64,000 bases of DNA from Candidatus Pseudomonas phytovorans (GTDB lineage: Bacteria > Pseudomonadota > Gammaproteobacteria > Pseudomonadales > Pseudomonadaceae): positions 2,516,001-2,580,000 of the forward strand of contig CP119325.1 in NCBI GenBank assembly GCA_029202525.1. Direction: 5' to 3'. A model generated the notes under the pieces. The model was not told where the DNA came from, did not search any database, and saw only the letters and a list, made by a program, of their open reading frames with translations. The translations under genes were made by a program, and so were the position numbers. Shown here piece after piece: positions 35,091-43,940 of the stretch (the stretch's first letter is position 1; each line of letters starts with the position of its first letter).

Positions 35091-35447
35091 GGAAATAAAC
35101 CTCGTCGCATCGATCTTGGGTTAATTGTGCTGATGCTCGGGTGCAGATCAGGGCGCCTGGCGGCTGTCCTGTTCGCAGGAGTGCGACGGCGAACGCGAAG
35201 GCTCGAAGGGGAAGGGAGGCAGGCCAGGCGATGGTGTGCTCCGGCAGGTCGGCTCGTGGTTGCCTTGCTGCGGTGCTACGCGGATTGCCAGTACTGCGAT
35301 GATGCGCTTCCGTCCCTCGGGACAACTTCTTCGTTGCAGTCACAATCCTGTCGAACCGCCTTGTGGGCCGTATAGACATGAGGCGCCTCCAGGGGTGGGA
35401 GGAGTACGCCTCGAAGGCCCTTGCCAGGGCCCCTGATTAGCGGGAGC
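35091..35447 (-). promoter_or_regulatory. Long predicted 5' leader of aceA
   Basis: If the promoter at 35454-35483 is right, the aceA mRNA has about 355 untranslated bases. The leader holds a frame starting ATG at 35379 with GGAGG eight bases upstream that runs 128 codons into aceA in another register. No known riboswitch fold is recognised. Confidence 0.35.
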
Positions 35448-35453
35448 GAGGCC

Positions 35454-35483
35454 ATCATGCCCTTGGGAAAAAGACCCTGTCAA
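35454..35483 (-). promoter_or_regulatory. Putative sigma70 promoter of aceA
   Basis: On the leftward strand: perfect -35 TTGACA (35483-35478), 18-base spacer, -10 CATGAT (35459-35454). It lies directly downstream of the TGTAGT/ACTACA palindrome. Confidence 0.45.
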
Positions 35484-35489
35484 ATGTTT

Positions 35490-35515
35490 TGTAGTGAATT
35501 TTTCTACTTACTACA
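35490..35515. promoter_or_regulatory. TGTAGT-N14-ACTACA palindrome, candidate RccR-type operator
   Basis: Inverted repeat TGTAGT (35490-35495) and ACTACA (35510-35515), immediately upstream of the putative aceA -35 box. From memory, RccR, the KDPG-responsive RpiR-family regulator of Pseudomonas glyoxylate and gluconeogenic genes including aceA, recognises half-sites of this sequence at a defined spacing. Assignment by resemblance. Confidence 0.55.
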
Positions 35516-35545
35516 TCTTTGGTCTGATACGACTTGTCAGTCAGT

Positions 35546-35572
35546 TTCAAGGCCTTTGGTCGAGGCCTTGAA
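35546..35572 (-). terminator. Hairpin after the secretin-like gene
   Basis: 10-bp stem TTCAAGGCCT / AGGCCTTGAA with a 7-base loop, 11 bases past the stop of the leftward gene. Lacks a good U-run. Confidence 0.45.
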
Positions 35573-35582
35573 TTGCCTGGAA

Positions 35583-36317
35583 TCAGTCGAGAAGGTCGAC
35601 TTTTACACGCAAAGTCATGTTTTCACCGCGCTGGGTGCTGTAACTACGGCTTGACGCGCTGCGGTCGGCTTGGCTCTGCTGGTTATAGCCTGCCAGGGTG
35701 ATCCATTCGCCGAGCCGGCCGGTGACAGTCGTGTCGGTACTTTGCACTTTCACTACATCTGCACGTTCCTGGCTGATGCGGTCGTTATTAGTGCTTATTT
35801 GCAGACGAACCGTATCGCCGCTCAAGCTGGGTGTAACGTAGAAACCCTGGGTCACGTTACGGTATTCGGTGTTGCTCTGCAGGCGCCCGTAGCCGTCGGT
35901 GCTGGTGCTGGTGATCGGGATGCTCTGGCCTACCTGAATGAGCGCAGGCTGGCCTTCGCTGGCCTGCACCTGCTGCATGCCACCGTCGCGGTTGCTGGTG
36001 CCGTAGTGGATGACGCGCGCATTGCCGCGGTTGTCCTGGAAGTTGCTGTCGTTGTTGTCGACGCTGATGAGCAGGCGTTTGGGCGCGGTGTCCAGCTGTT
36101 GCAGCAAAGCGCGCAGGTCGTCGATGCGTTCGGGGCTGGCGTTGACGATCAGCTTGTTCTCGAAAGCGCTGACGGTGCCGTCTTTTCCGATGAATGCCTG
36201 TGCGGCAGGCAGCAGTTCGGCGCTGCTGCGGTGCTGTAGCGGCACTACCTCGGTGCCGGCTTGGGCGGTGAGGCTGGCGATGAGCAGCAGGGAGGCGAGA
36301 AGAGGGCGTAGCGGCAT
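35583..36317 (-). CDS. Secretin/NolW-like periplasmic protein
   Basis: 244 aa exported protein. Signal peptide MPLRPLLASLLLIASLTAQA. Then a secretin N-domain-like segment (VVPLQHRSSAELLPAAQAFIG, then NASPERIDDLRALLQQLDTAPKRLLISVD), and a beta-rich C-terminal half resembling the start of a secretin domain (GFYVTPSLSGDTVRLQIS, GRLGEWITLAG). It is far too short for a GspD/PilQ channel, so it is a stand-alone secretin-like protein of unknown role. Two ATGs are possible (36323 or 36317); GGAG spacing favours 36317. No secretion genes nearby. Confidence 0.8.
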   Translation of the reverse strand: MPLRPLLASLLLIASLTAQAGTEVVPLQHRSSAELLPAAQAFIGKDGTVSAFENKLIVNASPERIDDLRALLQQLDTAPKRLLISVDNNDSNFQDNRGNARVIHYGTSNRDGGMQQVQASEGQPALIQVGQSIPITSTSTDGYGRLQSNTEYRNVTQGFYVTPSLSGDTVRLQISTNNDRISQERADVVKVQSTDTTVTGRLGEWITLAGYNQQSQADRSASSRSYSTQRGENMTLRVKVDLLD

Positions 36318-36609
36318 GTCCATGATCTCCGCAGGTGGGGTTGCCATGATGGCAAAGGCGTCCTGCCTGTGCTGGAAGCACATCAAAAACTGCCTTTTAT
36401 ACTGACTTTATCCAGGCAACTATAAATTATAGTCAGCCAGATAATTACAGATAATCCCACTCCTCAGGCCCTGTCAGGCGGCTTGTGAGCTGTTCGGCTA
36501 CATTGCGCGGTGGCTGCTGTCAGACAAATTCCGTAACATCGCGCCCTCGATTTTTGCTCGCTCTAAAGGCCGTACAGGTGCCCCAGGCTGTTGTACGGCT
36601 AAAAACAGG

Positions 36610-38058
36610 ATGCTCATGAAACCCGCCCGACTACGTGCCGACCTGCTCGCCGGCCTGACCACCTCGTTCGCCCTGGTGCCCGAGTGCATCGCCTTCGCCC
36701 TGGTTGCCCACCTCAACCCGCTGATGGGCCTGTACGGCGCGTTCATCATTTGTACCCTGACAGCGCTGTTCGGTGGGCGGCCCGGGATGATCTCCGGCGC
36801 TGCCGGCTCGATGGCGGTGGTGATCGTTGCGCTGGTGGTACAGCACGGCGCGCAATACTTGTTGGCGACGGTGCTCTTGGGCGGGGTGGTGATGATCCTG
36901 TTTGGCCTGCTGCGCCTGGGCAAACTCGTGCGCCTGGTGCCGTACCCGGTGATGCTGGGTTTCGTCAACGGTCTGGCTATTGTCATTGCCATGGCCCAGC
37001 TTGAGCATTTCAAGGAGGGTGAACACTGGCTAAGTGGCGCGCCGCTGTACCTGATGATCGGCCTGGTGACGCTGACTATGGCGGTGGTCTACCTGCTGCC
37101 GAAACTGACCCGCGCGGTGCCACCGGCCCTGGTGGCGATCCTCGGCGTTGGCCTGCTGGTTTACGCGCTGGGGCTGCCCACCCGCACCCTGGGTGACATG
37201 GCGCACATCGCAGGTGGCCTGCCGGCGCTGGCGCTGCCGGATGTGCCCTGGAACCTGGAAACCCTGAGAATTATCGCCCCCTACGCGGTGCTGATGGCCA
37301 TGGTCGGCCTGCTGGAAACCTTGCTCACCCTCAACCTGACGGATGAAGTCACCGAGAGCCGTGGCTTCCCGGACAGAGAGTGCGTGGCGCTGGGCGCGGC
37401 GAACATGGTCTCGGGCCTGTGCGGTGGCATGGGCGGTTGCGCAATGATCGGCCAGACAGTGATCAACCTCAGCTCCAACGGCCGTGGCCGGCTGTCGGGG
37501 GTGGTGGCCGGGGTGATGATCTTGCTGTTCGTGTTGTTCCTGTCGCCACTGATCGAACGTATTCCGTTGGCGGCGCTGGTCGGGGTGATGTTCGTGGTGG
37601 CCCAGCAGACCTTTGCCTGGGCCTCGCTGCGAGTGCTGCACAAGGTGCCGCTGAACGATGTGCTGGCGATCATTGCGGTGACCGTTGTGACAGTGCTTAC
37701 CGACCTGGCCATGGCGGTGCTGTTCGGCATCATCATCGCGGCGCTCAACTTTGCCTGGCAGCATGCGCGGGAACTGTATGCCGACAGCCATGAGGATCCC
37801 GAGGGCGGCAAGCGATATCAGGTTCATGGCACGCTATTCTTTGCCTCGACTGCCTCGTTTCTCAACCAGTTTGATGCCGCCACCGACCCGGCCCAGGTCA
37901 CGCTGGATTGCCAGCATTTGAGCTTTGTAGATTATTCGGCGGTTGCGGCATTGAAGACCTTGCGTGAGCGCTATGCCAAGGCGGGCAAGCATCTGCGTGT
38001 GGTGCATTTGTCGGAGCGGTGCAAGAAGCTGTTGAAGCGGGCGGGTGAGCAGCACTGA
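36610..38058 (+). CDS. SulP-family anion transporter with STAS domain
   Basis: 482 aa inner-membrane transporter. The start (LRADLLAGLTTSFALVPECIAFALVA) is the SulP signature, with about 11-12 further hydrophobic spans and GMGGCAMIGQTVINLSSNGRGRLSG in the middle. A C-terminal STAS domain (about 400-480) contains LDCQHLSFVDYSAVAALKTL. Family members carry sulfate, bicarbonate or dicarboxylates; nothing here sets the substrate. ATG at 36610; a second ATG two codons on is also possible. Ends in the perfect REP hairpin shared with the convergent EF-G gene. Confidence 0.93.
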   Translation: MLMKPARLRADLLAGLTTSFALVPECIAFALVAHLNPLMGLYGAFIICTLTALFGGRPGMISGAAGSMAVVIVALVVQHGAQYLLATVLLGGVVMILFGLLRLGKLVRLVPYPVMLGFVNGLAIVIAMAQLEHFKEGEHWLSGAPLYLMIGLVTLTMAVVYLLPKLTRAVPPALVAILGVGLLVYALGLPTRTLGDMAHIAGGLPALALPDVPWNLETLRIIAPYAVLMAMVGLLETLLTLNLTDEVTESRGFPDRECVALGAANMVSGLCGGMGGCAMIGQTVINLSSNGRGRLSGVVAGVMILLFVLFLSPLIERIPLAALVGVMFVVAQQTFAWASLRVLHKVPLNDVLAIIAVTVVTVLTDLAMAVLFGIIIAALNFAWQHARELYADSHEDPEGGKRYQVHGTLFFASTASFLNQFDAATDPAQVTLDCQHLSFVDYSAVAALKTLRERYAKAGKHLRVVHLSERCKKLLKRAGEQH

Positions 38059-38066
38059 AGGTAGTC

Positions 38067-38122
38067 GTCACCTGTGCCGGCCTCTTCGCGGGTGAACCCG
38101 CGAAGAGGCCGGCACAGGTGAC
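38067..38122. repeat. Perfect inverted REP half-element
   Basis: 26-bp perfect stem starting GTCACCTGTGCCGGCCTCTT with a TGAA loop; 56 bases in all. It consists of two head-to-head copies of the REP core without the usual CTCCCACAGG part. Located between convergent genes, where it can act as a bidirectional terminator or mRNA end protector. Confidence 0.9.
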
Positions 38123-38126
38123 TGCA

Positions 38127-40238
38127 TTACTCGCCGCGGTTTTTCTTCACGATGCCATCGGCAATGCTTGCCGGGGCTTCGGCATAGCGCGTGAACTCCA
38201 TCGAGAAGCTGGCCCGGCCCTGGGTCATCGAGCGCATTGAGGTGGCATAGCCAAACATCTCGCCCAGCGGCACCTCGGCACGGATCACTTTGCCGGCCGG
38301 CGTTTCGTCACCGTCCTGGATCATGCCCCGGCGCCGACTCAGGTCGCCGAGGATATCGCCCTGGTATTCCTCCGGCGTCACCACCTCCACCTTCATCACC
38401 GGCTCCAGCAACACCGCGCCACCTTTCTGCGACAGCTGCTTGGTGGCCATCGACGCAGCGATCTTGTAGGCCATCTCGTTGGAGTCGACATCATGGTACG
38501 AGCCGTCGAAGACTGCCGCCTTGAGGTTGATCAGCGGGTAGCCGGCGAGCACGCCGTTCTTCATCTGCTCCTCGATACCCTTCTGGATCGCCGGGATGTA
38601 CTCGCGCGGGACCACTCCGCCGACAATCTCGTTGATGAATTCCAGGCCTTCCTTGCCTTCATCGCCGGGGGCGAAGCGGATCCAGCAATGGCCGTATTGG
38701 CCACGGCCGCCGGACTGGCGGACGAAGCGGCCTTCGATTTCGCAGGTATTGCGGATTTTCTCGCGGTAGGCCACCTGCGGCTTGCCGATATTGGCCTCGA
38801 CGTTGAACTCGCGGCGCATGCGGTCGACGATGATGTCCAGGTGCAACTCGCCCATGCCGGAGATGATGGTCTGGCCGGTTTCTTCGTCGGTACGCACACG
38901 GAATGACGGGTCTTCCTGGGCCAGTTTGCCCAAGGCAATGCCCATCTTTTCCTGGTCGGCCTTGGTTTTCGGCTCCACCGCCACGGAAATTACCGGGTCG
39001 GGGAAGTCCATGCGTTCGAGGATGATCGGCTTGTCCATGTCGCACAGGGTGTCGCCGGTGGTCACGTCTTTCATGCCGATCAGCGCGGCGATGTCGCCGG
39101 CGCACACGTCTTTGATCTCCGCGCGCTGGTTGGCGTGCATCTGCACCATGCGGCCGATGCGTTCCTTCTTGCCCTTGACCGAGTTGAGCACCGCGTTGCC
39201 GGAACTGAGCACGCCCGAATACACCCGGGCGAAGGTGAGGGTGCCGACGAAGGGGTCGGTGGCGATCTTGAAGGCCAGCGCCGAGAACGGTTCCTTGTCG
39301 TCGGCGTGGCGTTCCAGGTGCTTGTCTTCGTCGTCGGGGTCGGTGCCTTTGATCGCCGGGATTTCCGAGGGGGCGGGCAGGTAGTCGATCACCGCATCGA
39401 GCATCAGCGGGACGCCCTTGTTCTTGAACGAGGAGCCGAGAATGGTCGGCACGATTTCGTTGGCGATGGTGCGCTGGCGCAACGCGGCCTTGATCTCGTC
39501 GACGCTCAGTTCCTCGCCTTCGAGAAACTTCAGGGTCAGCTCGTCATTGGCTTCTGCCGCCGCCTCGATCATGTGCGCACGCCATTCGTCGGCCAGCGCC
39601 TGAAGTTCGGCGGGGATGTCTTCTTCGCGATAGGTGGTGCCGTTATCGGCATCGTTCCAGTAGATGGCCTTCATTTTCACCAGGTCGATCTGGCCGATGA
39701 AGTGCTCTTCACTGCCGATGGCCAACTGGATGGGCACCGGGTGGTGCCCCAGGCGCTGATCGATCTGTTTGACCACGCGCAAAAAGTCGGCGCCCTGGCG
39801 GTCCATCTTGTTGATGTAGGCCAAGCGTGGCACATGATATTTGTTGGCCTGGCGCCAGACCGTCTCGGACTGTGGTTCGACGCCGTCGGCCCCGCTGAAC
39901 ACCACCACCGCGCCATCGAGTACGCGCAAAGAACGCTCCACCTCAATAGTGAAGTCGACGTGGCCGGGGGTGTCGATGATGTTGAAGCGATACTTGTGCT
40001 CGAACTGTTTGGTCGAGCCTTGCCAGAATGCCGTGGTCGCCGCCGAAGTGATGGTAATGCCGCGTTCCTGCTCCTGGGCCATCCAGTCCATGGTCGCGGC
40101 ACCATCATGCACCTCGCCCATCTTGTGGTTGACCCCGGTGTAGAACAGGATCCGCTCGGTAGTCGTAGTCTTGCCGGCGTCCACGTGGGCGACGATGCCG
40201 ATATTGCGGTACAGCTCGATGGGCGTTGTACGGGCCAT
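38127..40238 (-). CDS. fusB: Elongation factor G, second copy
   Basis: 703 aa translational GTPase that drives ribosomal translocation and/or recycling. G1 AHVDAGKTTTTER (residues 17-29), G3 DTPGHVDF, G4 NKMD; domains II-V complete, ending RYAEAPASIADGIVKKNRGE. It stands alone, not beside rpsL/rpsG/tuf, so it is the extra EF-G (FusB/FusA2) that Pseudomonas carries besides FusA. Division of labour between the two in this organism is not known from sequence. Confidence 0.93.
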   Translation of the reverse strand: MARTTPIELYRNIGIVAHVDAGKTTTTERILFYTGVNHKMGEVHDGAATMDWMAQEQERGITITSAATTAFWQGSTKQFEHKYRFNIIDTPGHVDFTIEVERSLRVLDGAVVVFSGADGVEPQSETVWRQANKYHVPRLAYINKMDRQGADFLRVVKQIDQRLGHHPVPIQLAIGSEEHFIGQIDLVKMKAIYWNDADNGTTYREEDIPAELQALADEWRAHMIEAAAEANDELTLKFLEGEELSVDEIKAALRQRTIANEIVPTILGSSFKNKGVPLMLDAVIDYLPAPSEIPAIKGTDPDDEDKHLERHADDKEPFSALAFKIATDPFVGTLTFARVYSGVLSSGNAVLNSVKGKKERIGRMVQMHANQRAEIKDVCAGDIAALIGMKDVTTGDTLCDMDKPIILERMDFPDPVISVAVEPKTKADQEKMGIALGKLAQEDPSFRVRTDEETGQTIISGMGELHLDIIVDRMRREFNVEANIGKPQVAYREKIRNTCEIEGRFVRQSGGRGQYGHCWIRFAPGDEGKEGLEFINEIVGGVVPREYIPAIQKGIEEQMKNGVLAGYPLINLKAAVFDGSYHDVDSNEMAYKIAASMATKQLSQKGGAVLLEPVMKVEVVTPEEYQGDILGDLSRRRGMIQDGDETPAGKVIRAEVPLGEMFGYATSMRSMTQGRASFSMEFTRYAEAPASIADGIVKKNRGE

Positions 40239-40311
40239 GGCGGACTACCTGCGGGTGGGCGGATTCCACCACGTTAGCAGACCGGTGGAATCCTGCCCTG
40301 CCGCCGGGCCG

Positions 40312-40737
40312 TCAGTCGGCCTGGGCTTGCAGCATCCATTGGCCGTCGATTTCGCGGGCCAGACCGCTGGCCGTCAGAAGCGCCAGCAGGCGTGGGTGCA
40401 GTGCGGCTTCGGTGAAGGTCTTGAGGGTGGCCAGGTCCAGTGTGCCGACCAGGTTGAGCTCGGCCTTGGTGTACGACAGCCAGGCCTTTTTCAGCGCCTG
40501 GGCGACATCGCTGCCCGAGGTGCTGGCGAAGCGACGGTGCCACTGGCGGCCTTCAAAGATGAAGGCGTGGGCGTGGCTGTAGGTGCTTTCGTCGCCACCT
40601 TCGGTGCAGCGGTGGCAGCGGCACGGGCCTTCGCCGAAGGCGCTGCTCAGGTAGCTGTTGAAGTCCACGACGGGCTTGAGGGACAGGCGTTTGTCGACAT
40701 CGAACAGGTCGGCGATCAGGGGTTCTTCGGCGCTCAC
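40312..40737 (-). CDS. Hypothetical protein with a CxCxxC motif
   Basis: 141 aa with GTG start at 40737, chosen because AGGA lies 11 bases upstream; an ATG 13 codons further upstream is the alternative. It contains GPCRCHRC (Cys-x-Cys-x2-Cys) near residue 40, which could bind a metal, then HAHAFIFEGRQWHRRF. No signal peptide or TM. I do not recognise the family. Lies just upstream of fusB (73 bases) in the same direction, so co-transcription is possible. Confidence 0.7.
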   Translation of the reverse strand: MSAEEPLIADLFDVDKRLSLKPVVDFNSYLSSAFGEGPCRCHRCTEGGDESTYSHAHAFIFEGRQWHRRFASTSGSDVAQALKKAWLSYTKAELNLVGTLDLATLKTFTEAALHPRLLALLTASGLAREIDGQWMLQAQAD

Positions 40738-40814
40738 TCGGGATCCTCGTGTGGTGTGGCGTGCATCGGCGGGCACCCTAACAGATCAGGCCCTTCAGAT
40801 CACCTTTTGCAGGC

Positions 40815-40910
40815 CCGGCCTCTTCGCGGGCACGCCCGCTCCCACAGGTGCTGTACACACGCTGAGCAACATGCGCTCCCTGTGGGAGCGGGCGTGCCCG
40901 CGAAGAGGCC
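40815..40910. repeat. REP pair, inverted
   Basis: Forward copy 40815-40848 and inverted copy 40879-40910 of the ~35-bp REP (core CTCTTCGCGGGCACGCCCGC), spaced by 30 bases, between two divergent genes. Confidence 0.9.
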
Positions 40911-40983
40911 AGTAGAGACAACACGGTGCGGCTGCCGTACTCTACGCGCCCACACGCCTACACATCTTTAGAGGAAACCCCGT

Positions 40984-41286
40984 TTGAGCAGCCAGTACCC
41001 CTACATCGCCACCGTCACCATCAGCGCCGAAGACCGTGGGGGCGACACCGAGGCCTCGGAAAACCCCAAGGTGCGCGTAGGCCTGGAGGCGGTCACCGAA
41101 ACCCTCAAGAAGGTGCATTTCGTCGGTACGCTCGCGGCGCCCGAAAAGAACGCCACGCACATCTGCGTGACCTTGGAAAACGGCCTGACCTACTACGGCC
41201 CGATGGTCAATGGTCATGCCGAACTCGAAGGCGGCTGGATTGCCTTCGAGTCCGACATGCTTACCCCGCAAGAACTGGGCCTGTAA
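40984..41286 (+). CDS. Conserved hypothetical protein, TTG start
   Basis: 100 aa soluble protein without recognised domain. Starts at TTG 40984 with AGAGGAAA about 10 bases upstream; no ATG or GTG nearby in frame gives the same length. Likely mixed alpha/beta (YIATVTISAED, HICVTLENGLTYYGPMV). Convergent with the aminotransferase gene, 12 bases apart. Confidence 0.7.
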   Translation: MSSQYPYIATVTISAEDRGGDTEASENPKVRVGLEAVTETLKKVHFVGTLAAPEKNATHICVTLENGLTYYGPMVNGHAELEGGWIAFESDMLTPQELGL

Positions 41287-41298
41287 GCCCCGCGCCTA

Positions 41299-42552
41299 TC
41301 AAGTGCCCAGTTCGGCCAGGCACTGCTCAAGGATATCCAGGCCTTCTTCAAGCACCTCGGCCTCGATGGTCAGCGGTGCCAGCAGGCGGATAATGTGCCG
41401 TGCCTTGCCGCTTGGCATCAGCAGCAGGCCCTTGGCCCGCGCTGCTTCCATCACCTTGGCCAGTTGCGCTGGCGCCGGGCTGCCATCGGCATTGACGAAC
41501 TCGATGCCACGCATGGCGCCCACGCCGGTCAGGCGACCGATGAACGGGCTCAGGCCCGAGGCCGTCCAGCGTTGGTGGCGGCTGACGATGGCCTGCTCCT
41601 GGCGCTCACCCCAGGTGGCGACGTTCTCGTCGGTCATCTGCGCCAGGCTGGCAAGCGCCGCCGCGCAGGCAATCGGGTTGCCCGAGTAGGTGCCGCCGAG
41701 GCCACCCTTGGGCAGCGACGCCATCAATTCCTTGCGCCCAACCACCGCACCTAGCGGCATGCCGCCCGCAATGCTTTTAGCCAGCAACAGCAGGTCGGGC
41801 TCGATGCCCAGGCGCGGGAAGGCAAAGCGCTGGCCGGTGCGGCCGAAGCCTGACTGGATCTCGTCAATGATGATCAGGATGCCGTGTTCGTCGCAAAAAC
41901 GGCGAAGGGCCTGGGCGAAGGCCGGGTCAAGGGCCAGGAAGCCACCTTCGCCCTGCACCGGCTCCAGGATGAAAGCTGCCACGTCTTCCACGGCGAGCTC
42001 GACGCTGAACAGTCGGTCCATGGCCTTGAGCGCCTGCTCGCAGGTAACCCCGGTGTCGGCACTGGGGTAGGGCAGGTGGTACACCGGCCCCGGCAGTTCG
42101 CCGACCCGTTGCTTGTAAGGGGCAACCTTGCCGTTGAGGTTCAGGGTGGCCAGCGTGCGGCCATGGAAGGCGCCGTCGAAGGCGATGATGGCGCGCTTGC
42201 CGGTGGCGCCGCGGGCCACTTTCAGGGCGTTTTCCGCGGCTTCCGCGCCGCTGTTGGTGAGCATCCCGGCCACGGGGTAGCTCACCGGTACGAACTGGCT
42301 CAGTTGTTCCATCAGTGCCAGATACGGGCCGTGGGGGGCTGCGTTGAAGGCGTAGTGGGTGAGGCGGGCAGCCTGTGCCTGGATGGCCTCGACAACGGCC
42401 GGGTTGCAATGGCCCAGGTTGAGCACGCCGATACCGCCGACGAAATCGATATAACGTTTGCCGTCCGTGTCCCAGACTTCGGCATTGCGGCCATGTGAAA
42501 GTGTAATCGGGTGAACGATGGCAATGGATTGGCTGATACTTTCCTGGTTCAT
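41299..42552 (-). CDS. Class III aminotransferase (4-aminobutyrate/2-aminoadipate type)
   Basis: 417 aa PLP enzyme of the GabT group. Features: NSGAEAAENALKVAR, AFHGRTLATLNLNGK, the LIIIDEIQSGFGRTG block with the PLP-contacting Asp, and the Schiff-base Lys about residue 258 in LLLAKSIAGGMPLGAV; GGTYSGNPIACAAALA follows. Annotated as GABA transaminase by homology; from memory the KT2440 gene at this place is reported as a 2-aminoadipate aminotransferase of D-lysine breakdown (AmaC). A LysR gene and a GabP-like permease lie beside it. Confidence 0.9.
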   Translation of the reverse strand: MNQESISQSIAIVHPITLSHGRNAEVWDTDGKRYIDFVGGIGVLNLGHCNPAVVEAIQAQAARLTHYAFNAAPHGPYLALMEQLSQFVPVSYPVAGMLTNSGAEAAENALKVARGATGKRAIIAFDGAFHGRTLATLNLNGKVAPYKQRVGELPGPVYHLPYPSADTGVTCEQALKAMDRLFSVELAVEDVAAFILEPVQGEGGFLALDPAFAQALRRFCDEHGILIIIDEIQSGFGRTGQRFAFPRLGIEPDLLLLAKSIAGGMPLGAVVGRKELMASLPKGGLGGTYSGNPIACAAALASLAQMTDENVATWGERQEQAIVSRHQRWTASGLSPFIGRLTGVGAMRGIEFVNADGSPAPAQLAKVMEAARAKGLLLMPSGKARHIIRLLAPLTIEAEVLEEGLDILEQCLAELGT

Positions 42553-42673
42553 GGGGCACGCGGACCTTGTTCGAGTTTCTTATTATCCAAGCGTGCCGAG
42601 GGGCTATTCCGCAAACGAATTATTGTATTGCGGTCATTCCATGGATTCGTGATCTGGCCATTGATCTGTGTTG

Positions 42674-42783
42674 CCTGTGCCGGCCTCTTCGCGGGTGAAC
42701 CCGCTCCCACAGGTTTCGCCACAGGCCCTGGCATTGTGCGATCCCTGTGGGAGCGGGTTCACCCGCGAAGAGGCCGGTACAGG
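42674..42783. repeat. REP pair, inverted
   Basis: Forward copy 42674-42713 and inverted copy 42744-42783, each with CCTGTGCCGGCC / CTCTTCGCGGG / CTCCCACAGG parts, 30 bases apart. Lies between the aminotransferase and the LysR gene. Confidence 0.92.
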
Positions 42784-42788
42784 TTAAC

Positions 42789-43685
42789 TCAATCCCCCTC
42801 GGCCACCCGCTCGCGAATCCACTGCACAAAAGCCCTGATCTTGGGCACTTCGGCGGCATGCTCGGCATGGGCAATGAAGTGCCGGCCGTTGCTCGCCACC
42901 GGGTGGTCCCAGGCCACCACCAGCTTGCCCTCGCTCAGCTCCTCGGCCACCAGATAGCGCGGAATCAGGGCAATTCCACAGCCTGCAATCGCCGCGCGAA
43001 TGCACAGGTAGAACGTGTCGAAACGCGGCCCGTGGTAGCTGTTCTGGCTATGCAGCCCCAATCCCAGAAACCATTCATGCCAGGCCTCCGGCCGCGACAC
43101 GCACTGCAGCAGGCGGTGCTCGGTCAGCGCCTGGGCACTGTCGAAAGCGTGGTTGGCCAGCAAATGCGGGCTGCACACCGGCACCACCTCTTCGCTGAAC
43201 AACTCGATGCAGGTTGCCCCAGGCCAGGTGCCCTGGCCGAAGAAAAAGGCAACGTCGGCCTTGGCCTGCACCAGGTCGAATGGCTCCAGTTCGTTGCGTA
43301 CATCCAGGTGAATGCGTGGGTAGCGGTCGCCGAAACCCTTGAGTTTGGGCACCAGCCAGCGCGCGCCGAAGGTGGGCTGGGTGGCGATACGCAGCACTTC
43401 GGTTTCGTCGCCGTAGCTGAGGATGTAGCGGCTGGAAATGTCGATCTGGGTGAGGATCTTGTTCACTTCGGTGAGGTACAGCGCGCCGGCCGGGGTCAGG
43501 TGCAGGCGCCGGCGAATGCGCTGGAACAGCGAGTGCGAAAGCATGTCCTCAAGCTGCGCCACCTGCTTGCTGACGGCGCTCTGGGTCAGGTGCAGTTCCT
43601 GCGCCGCACGGGTGAAGCTGAGGTGGCGGGCGGCCGCTTCGAAGCACTGAAGGGCGGTGGTCGAAGGCATCAGGCGTTTGGACAT
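42789..43685 (-). CDS. LysR-family transcriptional regulator
   Basis: 298 aa. N-terminal winged HTH (ALQCFEAAARHLSFTRAAQELHLTQSAVSKQVAQLE) in GcvA-like form, then an inducer-binding domain with VCSPHLLAN and ALIPRYLVAEEL. ATG at 43685 (MSKRLMPSTT). Divergent from the permease gene and upstream of the aminotransferase on the same strand, so it may control uptake and transamination of the same amino acid (inference). Confidence 0.93.
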   Translation of the reverse strand: MSKRLMPSTTALQCFEAAARHLSFTRAAQELHLTQSAVSKQVAQLEDMLSHSLFQRIRRRLHLTPAGALYLTEVNKILTQIDISSRYILSYGDETEVLRIATQPTFGARWLVPKLKGFGDRYPRIHLDVRNELEPFDLVQAKADVAFFFGQGTWPGATCIELFSEEVVPVCSPHLLANHAFDSAQALTEHRLLQCVSRPEAWHEWFLGLGLHSQNSYHGPRFDTFYLCIRAAIAGCGIALIPRYLVAEELSEGKLVVAWDHPVASNGRHFIAHAEHAAEVPKIRAFVQWIRERVAEGD

Positions 43686-43720
43686 GACAGGCAAATACCG
43701 AGCAAAAAAGGAAAGAGTTC

Positions 43721-43735
43721 ATTCCAAAACGGAAT
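43721..43735. promoter_or_regulatory. Candidate LysR operator
   Basis: Palindrome ATTCCAAAACGGAAT, which includes a T-N11-A pattern, 36 bases upstream of the LysR start and in the control region shared with the permease gene. Confidence 0.4.
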
Positions 43736-43940
43736 TATGTGGTTCAAAAAGGTCGTTTGTTGACCCCGGCCTATAGATTAATACTGACCTGGATCAACGA
43801 TTACAACCGGTCATGCGAAGAGGAGGTCAGTACCCGCTTCCGGCATCTGCAAAACAACAACAACGACTATCAGAAATTTACAAGAATTCTGCTCCGACCT
43901 TCAGCCGCCTCAAAGCGGCCGACCCATTCGAGGGTTCTTC

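Noticed and set aside
10652..42783. Repeated ~35-bp units considered as CRISPR
   Set aside because: They occur as isolated inverted pairs with no regular spacers and no cas genes; they match the extragenic REP family of P. putida.
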